From Perilla frutescens (Eukaryota; Streptophyta; Magnoliopsida; Lamiales; Lamiaceae): DNA of 64,000 nt. The notes under the pieces are model-generated. The model was not told the origin of the DNA. It saw nothing but the letters and a program-made list of their open reading frames with translations, and made no database searches. A program made the position numbers and the translations under genes. The number at the start of each line of letters is the position of its first letter. The first letter of the stretch is position 1. Shown here piece after piece: positions 54,407 to 64,000 of this stretch. Where the stretch lies: NCBI GenBank assembly GCA_026008535.1, contig BRKX01000014.1:48366506-48430505 (forward strand), given 5' to 3'.

Positions 54407-56465
54407 GGTGACGAAGGCATAACAAGTGTCTATTAAAAATAAATAAATTAATGTATCTCCTATTAAACATGTATATATCAAATTTTAATTGTTATGATTT
54501 GATTATTGGCGTTCCCAATTCCCATCCCCTAACAGACATCCCCAAATTTTAATTAAGATTTGGTTTTTTTTTATTAGGGATAAAAAATTTCTCCAACTTT
54601 GTTCACTTCTGTTTGATGATGGATTATGCGTTATCCCCCTTTACCCATTGTCTGGGCTCATTTCCTCCCCCAACTTTTTTACGAACTCAATTTTTTTTTC
54701 TAGAACCTCAGTGAAAATTAGAAAAAGAGAGGATTCCTTTTGTAAAATGGAAAAGCCCCAAACTGCTTTACAGGTTCAGTTCGATTTTAATTTTTCTAAT
54801 TATGGATTGTTTTCAACAAATATGTTATTGTCTTTGAATGTTCTAACTATCGATTTATTTCCAAAAATCACTACCGTCAGCTGCGGTACCTCCCTCTGGA
54901 GAAACACCTGAACCGCCGTCGTTCATTTCCTCAACTCTTCGCTTGATTCTTAATCGTTTGAGCCCTAATTGCAACTCTATCTCTGAAGCCCTAATTAGGC
55001 TAGGTGTCAAAAATTTAATTTTTTTCGATTATTCTCTATAAAGTTAAATGTAAGGTGTTTTCGGGAGTTTTAGCCAATTGGCGCTTCCAGAATCATGTAC
55101 TAATAGTTTTTTAGTGGAGTGATTTCATTAACCTGCCTTCTTAGAATGTCTTACTAGAGTCTCTCTCCTCACCATTGTATGTTGTGTTTGACATTTTGCT
55201 AGAACACTAATTACATGATATTTTATTACTGACCAAATCTTATCCGCGAACCCCCAAGGTTGCTTCTCTCGTTGAAATGATAAAGAGTTGGTGTTCTTGA
55301 ATATTCTATTTGACTACTTTCATATTTCTTTTTTTGACTAGATTCTTTATAAATTCTAAATAGTGTTTTCTCTATAATCTAATGTATGAATCATATGACT
55401 CAAGTTATGCTTTGCCACATTGAGATAGCTAGTGCTTATAAACCTTAATTTACTTGCTTAGTATGAGAACTATTATTTCTAAAGTTATAATTTGTTGTAA
55501 TACTGCTTTGTAGGCATGGGTGAGCATGTACAGGTATTGCAACTCTCATTGAAGTTTATTGGCATTAAAAAATTTTAGAGCTATGTCCAATTATTCATGA
55601 GTCTTATTTCCTCATCCAAAATTAAGGTTTTTTCTGTATTCATTCATTACCCATATTTCTTTTTGTTTGATATTAAATAATGCATGTTGTTGCATTTCTC
55701 ATATCCGTTGTGGACTTCTTGATATGAAGCAGCTAGGTGAGATTTGTAAAACAAGTTGTTGAATTTTTTTTTCTTTCGCTGTTGATTTTTGTAGGAGAAA
55801 GCAGAAACCATAATGCTTGCTTATGTATGGTACATAGATTTTATCTTATATATGACTATGCAATGAGAAGATTTGTGGTTCTGATTAGCTTCCAAAATAA
55901 GAAAGAGACAACCGAGAGGAGTTCCAAACTCAAAATCAAGACACCCCAAAATTTATGTCCAGGTTTAGTTCTAATTTACATTAATATGGATTTTTCTATA
56001 TGTGCTAGCCATAGGTGAAAGTTGTGATGAATGTTTAAGGGAGTGACCCGTTTTCTGCATATGATTAAATAGTTTACTATTTTTCCCCAATATAGAGATT
56101 AGTTTTATTTTGATATAATGGTCACTTTATCCTTTTTAAATGTAGAAGATTTATATTGTTTCACATAAGCACCATCTCATATTATTTAAAGTTGAAAACC
56201 GGTGTTTCATGTTATTATTGATTATAAAATACTGCGAGTTATGTAAAATTTGTTAAAGAATGATTGGATTAAATAGTTTACTATTTTTACTTATCCTGAA
56301 TTGATATTTTTATGTTTCACCATAATATTGTATGAGTTGTGAGATTGTAAGTTATGATTGGTGTTATCATTAGGGGCTGATTGCCACTTCTCTTGATGTT
56401 GGCTTAAGTAATTTTCCTTTGCCTGGTTCAATTCATTGCCGTCATTTTCTTTTTGTTCTCTCACA

Positions 56466-57009
56466 CATTTTATTAGATTTTTTAATTTATCAAGCTCCTG
56501 TTGTGCCTAGCTTTATTCTAGAGTTTTTAAAATTATGTGTTTGCAATACAAATTCAGTCTTTTTTTCTTATGTCACACTAAAGTTTGATTCATTTCCAAG
56601 ATATTATGCAGAGGTTAGAGAACATTGAAGGTTATTGTCGCAGATGGATTAATTAGGTGTTCACGCATTGACTCAGAGCTTGAAGATGCATTTAATTTGT
56701 GATTTCCCGAAGTAGTTATCCATAAAGAAAAGAAAAGGTGGGCAAATTGTTATTAGACTTGTTGCACTTTTTATAACTACCAGGCTACAAGTTGAATGTA
56801 AAACTTTGAGAATGGATAAGTATACATTTTATCTATAATATTTGTGCTTCAACTTTTGTATTCTAGTTGCCATGATATTGTTGAAATTATAGAAAATTGC
56901 AAAATAAAAGTATCATTGTGAAAAATAACTTAATAATATTATATTTAATTAAATATGCAAAAGAATTTTTAATATTATAACATAAATATTAAATATGCAG
57001 AGGGATATT
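56466..57009. other. Sequence between palindrome and CACTA-like end
   Basis: AT-rich; a short plus-strand frame (56419-56628) spans the palindrome edge, reading FLKLCVCNTNSVFFSYVTLK, without a known domain. Confidence 0.35.
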
Positions 57010-59960
57010 CACTACAAGAAAATCAATTATTAGTGACCAAAATTTAATGAAAGTAAGAAAAATTCATCACTAAATGTACAATTTTCATAGTTTTAGTGAG
57101 AGTAAAAAAAAAATCCTAATTAAATAGGTAGTTTTTAATGAGGAAATCATTATTTCCTAGATATTGATCATTAATCCCCTCATTATTAGTATACAAATAT
57201 AAAACCGTCATTACTGAGTATAGATTTTAGGCTTCATTTTCTCCCACCAAAATATTTTGATTTTTAATTTTGCAAATTAATACTATATAACTTAAAAAGA
57301 TCCACGATTATTGAGTATGAGTTTGGGCTCCAGTTCCTGCCACCAAATATTTTAAATTTTCATTCTTAAAATTTATAATAGAAGGAAATTATTTGATGTA
57401 TATAAATTAAAATTTCCAATTTCTTGATTTTTTTGTCACAACGACCACATAGAGATTAAGATGGGTTTTACTTTTGGTCGCGGGATGATTATTAGGGTTT
57501 CAAGCAGCGGGGTTTGTTTTCTAGGCGTTTTCCATAAGGTGGTTGCTCAATTTAAGCCGAGGACTGAATATTGGTTTCGAATTTGAGGTAAAATTTGTTT
57601 GCATGTTGATTTTTTAATCAATTTCATATTTATACATGAATAATTTCATAATATTTGATTTCCTTGGCTCCTCATGTAAATTGTAGTTTGTTTAGATTTT
57701 TCAGTGCCCAATTTATGAGAATAGAAGCATTGGTACTCATCTCCACTGTCCACTCTTTTTTCGATGATTCTTTTTTGTGGAGTCGAAGTTGACATTGCAA
57801 ATATATAACTTTGGTTTACAGGTTAAATTTGTTTGGTTGAAGATTTATAACTTTGGTTTATCATCTCTTTCGAATGGGTACATGTTGGTAAGTTATATTC
57901 CTTAATTTTCCTAATCTATTTTCTTCTTGTGTTATTGATAGTGTATGGTTGCTTACAACACTACATAATCAAATTAATAATAAGTTATGTTAGTTGATTT
58001 AGATTATTGTTGATTTATTCTTGAGATGCTTAAAGGAAAAGTTTTTGTGCTATATATGAGGGAAATAGTAGTTTATTTTTGTTTAAGAATTCTATATATA
58101 CTTTTTTTAGTATGATATTATAAAATATGATCCCTATAGGTTTATATATGGTTCCTACTTAGTAGTTTGACATAGATATGCACGACTCATGCTTGAAACT
58201 ATGGTGTTGGTATATGTTTGACTGCAGGAGCCAGGTTCTTAGTGCCTAACTTTATATGATCTGCTTAATTATTGTAGAGATGTAAATATTATGGATATGG
58301 AGTTTGGAATTTGGTTTCTTTTATATTTTTTGTGATTTATATGGAGTTTACAAAATCAATGTTTCGTTGTGAATCGAAATGGAGTTGATTATAACCAAAT
58401 ATAGTTTAATGCTCACAATGGATAAGAATTCTCTTATGTAAAATTACAACTTCTGTTACAAGCATTCGACATAGTAGTTCATGTTGATGTGGTAATGAGG
58501 CAGCATTGTGGTTCTTTTCTTTTCAAATGCAGGGCAATTTGACAATATTTTCCACTTTGAATACCAATACAATTTTTTTCAATGATGAATCTTATATTAT
58601 TGCCGATGGAGTAAATATGAAAAAAATACTGGTAGGTTCACACTTCAAATCAATGAGTGAGGCATTGGTGCCGTGAAATCATCCATATGAATTTGGCTAT
58701 TGTTTTTTGGTTTTGTTTTGTGCTTCCATTTTTATTGTATTTCAAACTTATTCCCTTTGCTTCACATTCATGAAAATATTATGGATATGTGCTAGTGTTC
58801 GTAGGTTTCTTTCTTTGATTCTAACTCTTTTCTTTTATGTAATTCCGTAGGACTACAAATGGGAAGGAGAGCGGTGACTATGTTTTTAGCAAAGTCACGT
58901 GTATATTCTTGTTGTTTAAGAGATATGACATCTATATCAGACATATATGTGAAATGCAATTCAATAGTCTGTGGAAAGTTATCTGATATTCTCCAATTAA
59001 TGTCTAACTTGGGTTATCAATATATTTGACATATCTTTTTTTTTTCTTTCGTTCTTTGTATCAAATGATTAATGGCCTGGTGCTCTCTGTTATGTAGATT
59101 ACAGTTGCAACTTTGAAGGAAGTCTATTTCAAATTACTGATGTAGCCAGGTATACTGTCTTAATTTATTCTGATTTAAACCTTATGTAGAATACGATATT
59201 GATAAATTTATGGACTTGCTTGCCCAGCTCTGAACTTCTAATTTGATGTCTTATTTGAATGTATATAAGAATAAAGACCAGTTGCATTTAACTCATGTAT
59301 AAGATAATTGGATATATTGACCAATCCTTTATTCTAATTTTATGTTCACAATGTTAATTCACAGTATTATGTGAAAGATATCTAGATTTTCTGATGATGG
59401 CATGAATCATATTTTTAGCTATGTGATCATATTAATGAGATTTTTGGCATATCATAACATGCATTTTCACGTTCGAATTTATAACTTTTAATCAATTATA
59501 TGCATTTTAGTTTTTTCGTTTGGTATTGACGCTAACTTATTTTACCCTTTTTTTGTAGGTTTCTTCAATGAAGATTCAAGTGAAGAATATATTAGAAATT
59601 AGCTTGTCGAGTGTTCCATATTAGTTATACCTTTAATATTTTGTATTTTGAGAAATTGATACTTTACCAGCATGTGTAGCATGTGTACAATGTACATTTG
59701 AATTACATGTATTTATGTGAATGTTGTTAGTTATAAAATGATCTTATTTGGTCGATTTATCAAGAAAAATATATTTAGTGAGTGCAATTACTATATTATT
59801 GATTAAATTAACAAATTTATTAGAACTAATTTCATAATATTTTGTGAGACAAAAATCACGGTATAATGAGGGGATACATGGTCATTAATGTATAATTAAT
59901 GAGAGGAAACCATTATAGCAATAATGACAGGATTCTAATCCTGTCACTATATGTTTTAGC
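57010..59960. mobile_element. CACTA (En/Spm)-like element, right end not found
   Basis: CACTACAAGAAAATC at 57010 is the standard plant CACTA terminus. Subterminal repeats follow (ATTAGTGACC, TTAGTGAGAG, CATCACTAAATG). Near 59920-59965 related motifs occur (ACCATTATAGCAATAATGAC, CCTGTCACTATATG), suggesting the other subterminal zone, but no inverted CACTACAAG was found. The inside has no transposase. A 42-codon frame (57459, MGFTFGRGMIIRV) and several GT/AG-like joints may be captured gene debris. Confidence 0.55.
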
Positions 59961-59978
59961 TAGATAGTCAATAATAAT

Positions 59979-60189
59979 TTATAAAGAAAATGTATACGTA
60001 CTCGTTAGGCCCTGTTGTCGGACGGGAAGAAAACATCTGTATTGAGGGGTAGTGAGCCAGCAAAAGTAAGCCTAAAAATCAATAAATAATGTTAGAATAA
60101 ATAAAAAATTCATAAAAAAAAAAAGACAAAGACAGTAGTAGTAGTAGTGTAAATGGACTCACATCTCTGAAATATCCTCTATCTTCCAT
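59979..60189 (-). CDS. Tiny two-exon ORF, 39 residues (copy 3)
   Basis: Exon 60189-60163 encodes MEDRGYFRD. Exon 60071-59979 encodes AYFCWLTTPQYRCFLPVRQQ and ten more residues. The donor GAT/GTGAGT and acceptor TTTTAG/GCTTAC are good and in phase. An upstream acceptor TATTCAG/ATTTGAAG precedes the ATG, as in the copy at 62.3-62.6 kb, suggesting a 5' UTR intron. The middle part (YFCW...LPVRQQG) matches that copy. I see no promoter: a TA run with a Helitron-like end lies at 60318-60355. Confidence 0.35.
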
Positions 60190-60311
60190 CTTCAAATCTG
60201 AATATGTGAACAATAAAAAACTCAACTAATTAATTTATAATTAATTGCTAATTGCTGCAAAATTTTCAATTATTATAAAAAGCCGTTCACATAATAAAAT
60301 ATGAAATAACA

Positions 60312-60317
<6 letters not shown>

Positions 60318-60353
<36 letters not shown>

Positions 60354-60355
60354 CA
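60318..60355 (+). repeat. (AT)n run with Helitron-like 5' end
   Basis: A TA run followed by TATAACACACTTGTGGAAC, the inverse of the outer ends at 12.78, 33.02 and 33.28 kb. No CTAG/hairpin 3' end was found to its right. Confidence 0.45.
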
Positions 60356-61035
60356 CACTTGTGGAACATAATTTTTCCCGCTCAACTGCCCGGGCATTTT
60401 AGTCAATAGAAAATATGTAATGGAAATAATTATTTAATTCATGTTAATTATCTTAGTGTGTTAATTGTGAATTAATCTAAGCCATTGATATAATAATCTG
60501 CATGATCTATATTGATTTGAACCAATTTGTAGAAAGTTGTTAGATTTTAATGTGAAAGGGCAAAGATGGATTTTAGCATTGTAGTGTTTGAGTTTCCGTT
60601 TTCTTCTCAGCATATTAATTATGGGAAGTTAATCATCTATAACCTCTCCCATGAGGATTTAATTAATTAAATAGGTTTAGAGGAATGATTCATTCAGTAT
60701 CGTTAGATAAAATTATTTCCATTTTTTTTTTGTGGTTTTAGATATTGATCAAGATTAAAATAAAATCTGCAAAAATACCCTAAGCTTAAAAAATCACCTA
60801 AACTTTATAAAAATTGCATCTAAAACTTAAAAAATAGCATGTTAATGCATTTTGAATTTTAAAATTAGCATTTTAATGTACCATTAAATTTAAAAATTAA
60901 ATGTTCTTGCTTATGAAAATTAGTATATAATCATATCTGTGAAGGTGGATGGAAGGGGAGGTTAGGGGTCAAAATGAACATTGAATAAAATAAAAAATAC
61001 TGGAACATAATTGCTGCTTAAATACCTCGAGATTG
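60356..61035. other. AT-rich intergenic DNA with a 48-bp direct repeat
   Basis: No gene. ATATCTGTGAAGGTGGATGG...GGTCAAAATGAAC occurs at about 60937 and again at 61108. The second copy contains the acceptor of the ORF at 61036-61341. Confidence 0.5.
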
Positions 61036-61341
61036 CTACCAAGAAAGGCTAGGTTTACTTTGACAGAGCTTCTCCTTAAACCTTGATGAGCTTCTTCTTC
61101 TTGGGGATATCTGTGAAGGTGGATGGAAGGGGAGGTTAGGGGTCAAAATGAACCAGATATATATATACATAATGTGCATTAATTAAATAAAATATGATAT
61201 CTGAATAAGAGCATGTAATCATGTACTACTTCTTGAACCCAAATAAACCACAATCGAAATAAGAATCGGTACAAACTCATCAAAATGACTTACATTGCTA
61301 TGTTCATCTTCATTTTCATCCAGCATTGTATCTCTTTTCAT
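61036..61341 (-). CDS. Tiny two-exon ORF, 40 residues (copy 2)
   Basis: Exon 61341-61294 encodes MKRDTMLDENEDEHSN. Exon 61110-61036 encodes ISPRRRSSSRFKEKLCQSKP and four more residues. The donor AAT/GTAAGT and acceptor TTCACAG/ATATCC are in phase. The first exon is acidic, like those of its neighbours; the second is basic and unlike theirs. An acceptor-like TTTCTAG lies 22 nt before the ATG. Function is unknown. Confidence 0.3.
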
Positions 61342-62308
61342 TTTTGCCACCACAATTGCACAACTAGAAATTAGGTTATTTTCTTTAGGATTCAAATTGT
61401 GTTCAATAATGCTAACTTTTTTTTTGTTTGGATATTGGTTATTTTCGATTTTAATATGTTTAATAATATATTTTCTATTGTTTTATTTTTTATTTTTTTT
61501 AATTTTATTTTGTGGTGCATTGAGTAAAAAAAGTGGTACAAGAAAGTAATTAAAAGGTATTTCAGTCAATTTGTAATTATTTTATTTTTACCTTTTTATT
61601 TTAGTGGTGCAAAGAGTAAAAAGTGTGGTGCAAACAGAAAGGACCTTTAGACTAATTAAGAGAAAAGAGAGTGCAAAAAAAAAATTTCATTATAAAAAAG
61701 CAAGATAGCCTATTAAGAGACATTTCATTTTCGAAAATTTATTCAATTATGCTAATATATATTTTTAGATTTTCTTTAATTTATTCTGTATGGATCTTCG
61801 TATTGCATCCTATTTAGTTATAAGAAATTTATTTTTGTATTATAGTGTCAATTACATATGAAGCAATTAATGCAATATATGACAATTACAAAAATTAAAA
61901 TGACCTTTAGACTAATTAAGAGAAGAGGGAGTATGAAAAAAAAAATCTTTATAAGAAAAGCAAGATTATGCTATTTAGTTATAAGAAATTTAATCTGTAT
62001 TCTAATGTCTTATATGATTTATTGCAAATAAATTTTAATTTCATTTAACTTTGGAGAATTTGGTGTTACACAATACACAATACCATTTCTAATTAGGACA
62101 ATTCTAAACATAGTCAAATTTTTTCTCATTATAGCCTTCATATTTAATATTGAATAAATTTATTTTCACATGTACTGATTAATTAAATAAATTTATTCTT
62201 TAATTTTTAATCAGAAATTAAGATGGGGCAACAAGGATAAAACAGTACAACTAATTAATTATTTAATTTTATTTTAAATATGAGTCTATGTTGGGTAAAA
62301 TAGTACGA
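61342..62308. other. AT-rich intergenic DNA
   Basis: No gene. ACCTTTAGACTAATTAAGAG occurs twice (61645, 61901), followed by similar A-runs and CAAGAT, a diverged duplication of about 256 bp period. Confidence 0.5.
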
Positions 62309-62586
62309 TTAATTAATTAACATATCTATATTTAGAATTGCTCTTCTAATTAAAATGAGAGAAGTGTAATGATGCCTGTGGCCTTGATTCCGTACGGGGA
62401 GAATCGAATCCGGCTCCACTATCATCCAACAAAAGTGAGCCTAACCAAAAAAATAAAATAAAAAATAATTTAGGAATTATTGATTGAAAAATAAGGATAA
62501 ATTAAGAATATATATATATACACACACACACATTTATATGTATATATTCTTACATTAGTGAAGAAAGAATCCTCAACATTTGCCAT
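62309..62586 (-). CDS. Tiny two-exon ORF, 54 residues (copy 1)
   Basis: Exon 62586-62554 encodes MANVEDSFFTN. Exon 62440-62309 encodes AHFCWMIVEPDSILPVRNQG and 23 more residues. The donor AAT/GTAAGA and acceptor GGTTAG/GCTCAC are in phase. Upstream, an acceptor TTTTGCAG/ATTTGAG precedes the ATG, and a donor CAAG/GTAATC lies near 62722, which implies a 5' UTR intron. A TATA run (62775-62787, minus) sits about 50 nt before that. The arrangement is promoter-like and complete, but I recognise no protein family. A non-coding transcript is possible. Confidence 0.4.
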
Positions 62587-62774
62587 CTCTCCCGCTACAA
62601 CTCAAATCTGCAAAATCACCATGAAAAAGCATGATATATCTATGCCAAAAAATCGCAAGAACAATAAGAAGATTCGAACGGACGGCATGAGAGAGAGGGA
62701 GAGTGAAGAGAGAGAGATTACCTTGTTTTTCTTTATTTCTTTCTTTAGTTTGGGGAGGGGGGAAGTTAGTGTAT

Positions 62775-62787
62775 ATATATATATAAA
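62775..62787 (-). promoter_or_regulatory. TATA-like run upstream of the tiny ORF at 62.3-62.6 kb
   Basis: TATATATATATA on the minus strand, followed by a C-rich stretch and the putative 5' UTR exon. Such runs are common in this DNA, so it is weak evidence. Confidence 0.3.
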
Positions 62788-63684
62788 TGAATTTGCTGCC
62801 TCTTTATCATTTAATTTTCAATTTTCTTTATTACCAATGAGGCATTTAGTAAATTAGTAAATAGTTGGTGGAGATGCATGCAGTCTGTCATTACAAATTA
62901 TGAAAGAGTCTGCAACTCTAGCAGATTTGGATCTGAAGAAAAAAGATTTCATACAATTACATCTAATCTACCACAGTTGTTTTTCATGTTAAAAGCTATG
63001 GACAGTTGTTTTCTTTTTCTGAATCAGATATTAATTTACAGAGAAAATAACTATTTAGAGAAATACATCATTTCTAAAGAGTAAATTACATATACTTATT
63101 ATGTCTGCAAGAAATCCCATGTATACGTAAATTTCTCGGTCTTTCTCCCTCTCTCTTTCACACATAACGTACACACACACAGAGCTTAAAATTTATGCGC
63201 TTTCTTGGAAAAATTAGAGCTCCATTTGTGTATGTGACGTCATCTAAATGTTTTCACAAGGCATTAAAGTTGAATCTAAAAGAGGAAAAGCAGCAGCACG
63301 AAAGCAATGAAAAACCTGCCCGCTCATTATAGCTAGCTTCTTTAATTCCCATCGTCTCACGACCATGTTTTCATTTTAATAACTTTCAATACATACATAT
63401 AGAAAAATTATAGATGCATATCATCTCTTAATTCAAATATTTAATTTCTTGAAAATATATCATCCTTTTTAAAAATAAAATCCGTACAACCTCCATATAT
63501 GGATTATGCCCAACTCAATCTAGAGAGAGAGAGAGATGGAGAGTGAGAGAGACAGAGAAGCAACAGGTTTTAGACATAAACTAGGCAACTCTAACCAATG
63601 AGGGAGTTCTGAAATTTACCAAAATGACGGTTGAAAAGTGAGGGTGAAATTGTATTTAAAAGCAGTAGAATAGGGTAGGGAGAA
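62788..63684. other. Intergenic DNA
   Basis: AT-rich with two short ORFs that look random. A GAGAGA-rich stretch lies near 63520-63560. No supported gene. Confidence 0.45.
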
Positions 63685-63694
63685 TTACTACATC

Positions 63695-63821
63695 GGGAAA
63701 TTTTATACTGCGACCGTAGTGTGCCATATGCTGCGATAAATCTATTGTGACACTTACATGTGTCACAATAGATCTATCACAGCACATATAGTGTGTCATG
63801 TGCTGCGGCATAGAATTTCCC
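63695..63821. mobile_element. Foldback MULE-type MITE with 10-bp target duplication
   Basis: 127 bp, almost wholly palindromic. It starts GGGAAATTTTATACTGCGAC and ends with the inverse of GGGAAATTCTATGCCGC, with a centre at GTGACACTTACATGTGTCAC. It is flanked by perfect TTACTACATC copies (63685-63694 and 63822-63831). A 9-11 bp duplication points to a Mutator-like origin. Confidence 0.88.
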
Positions 63822-63896
63822 TTACTACATCATGTTTCTGAAAATGAACTTAGAACTTTGGTCAGATTCCATTGAATTTCGAAACGTTGAGGGTTT

Positions 63897-63928
<32 letters not shown>

Positions 63929-63932
<4 letters not shown>

Positions 63933-64000
63933 AAAGGATCAAATGAGAACCCTTCCTCTAGGTGGGAACTAGGAACCAATCCTAGCCCTTGTTTGACTCA
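63929..64000 (+). mobile_element. Terminal repeat of a second MULE of the 27.6-kb family
   Basis: After a TA run (63898-63928), AGGGAAAGGATCAAATGAGA and GGTGGGAACTAGGAACCAAT match the termini at 27588 and 31245. The element continues beyond the window. Confidence 0.75.

Larger units (their letters stand above)
51715..56465. repeat. Large palindrome (inverted repeat, arms about 2.4 kb)
   Basis: Left arm 51715-54092 and right arm 54111-56465 are inverse copies around an 18-nt loop. The innermost pair is ACCAACCCCATCCACTAAA against TTTAGTGGGTGGGGTTGGT; the outermost is GTGAGAGAACAAAAAGAAAA against its inverse near 56445. Over 250 bp compared by eye (53340-53100 against 54890-55140) the arms differ at about 5%, with small indels. 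No terminal motif or target duplication was found. The left arm abuts the Tat/Athila gag piece, while right-arm sequence seems to run on beyond 56465. Confidence 0.9.

Noticed and set aside
55737..56018. 93-codon ORF mirrored at 52207-52488
   Set aside because: Present in both palindrome arms but without motifs or start context; likely part of an intron of a captured gene.
51715..56465. Palindrome as an assembly or hairpin-read artefact
   Set aside because: The arms differ by about 5% with indels, which a read-through artefact would not produce.
60574..60590. Right terminus of the CACTA-like element (GCATTGTAGTG)
   Set aside because: Only the last few bases match the inverse of CACTACAAG, and the 3-bp flanks do not match those at 57010.
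1..64000. tRNA, rRNA, CRISPR or organelle/bacterial genes
   Set aside because: I saw no cloverleaf with A/B boxes, no rRNA core motifs, no regularly spaced repeats with unique spacers, and no organellar gene text. A covariance-model scan would be decisive for tRNAs.

Overview
This is nuclear DNA of a flowering plant, almost certainly a eudicot. It is AT-rich, its genes carry GT-AG introns, and it is full of Ty3/gypsy LTR retrotransposons, Helitrons, Mutator-like elements (MULEs), Stowaway-type MITEs and LINE fragments. Host genes occupy only about 9.6-26.8 kb. A broken class II diterpene synthase hints at an asterid such as Lamiales, but that is only a guess. As I recall it, PRP18 and NAA20 are also neighbours in Arabidopsis (At1g03140/At1g03150), so the pair looks like old microsynteny.

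Layout. 1-3750: the left part of a minus-strand Tekay/Del-like element (LTR, primer site, an extra leader ORF, gag), inserted into the pol gene of another Ty3/gypsy element. 3751-8650: remnants of that second family, with three LTR-like blocks, a pol tail lacking the integrase core, and a gag-only segment. 9607-11364: a three-exon gene for a small, probably plastid, membrane protein. 11748-12780: a Helitron. 13257-15296: PRP18 (minus). 15.3-20.6 kb: intergenic DNA with a LINE scrap, a Stowaway MITE, and a MULE with a 9-bp target duplication nested in an inverted-repeat MITE. 20664-23014: NAA20 (plus), six exons. 23370-26842: the diterpene synthase pseudogene (minus), cut by two MITEs. 27588-31245: a MULE with FAR1-like zinc-finger and Ulp1-like protease fragments. 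31271-33.3 kb: a Helitron. 33.7-34.1 kb: a LINE fragment.

35.4-51.7 kb is one nest on the minus strand. A Tat/Athila-type element (3' LTR 35402-36958, protease and gag scraps) holds two later insertions: an 8056-bp CRM/Reina-like element (37446-45501, ACTTA target duplication, LTRs about 1.4% apart) and a gag-only Tekay-like element (47525-51406). Next to it lies a large palindrome (51715-56465, arms about 2.4 kb, about 5% diverged), then a CACTA-like element from 57010. From 59.9 to 62.8 kb the minus strand carries three tiny two-exon ORFs in a row, the least explained coding-like signal here. The window ends with a perfect foldback MITE (63695-63821, 10-bp target duplication) and the terminal repeat of another MULE.

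The host genes do not form a pathway: RNA splicing, protein N-terminal acetylation, a plastid membrane protein and a dead terpenoid gene. Much of the window is successive layers of transposon insertion. I see no tRNA, rRNA or CRISPR.
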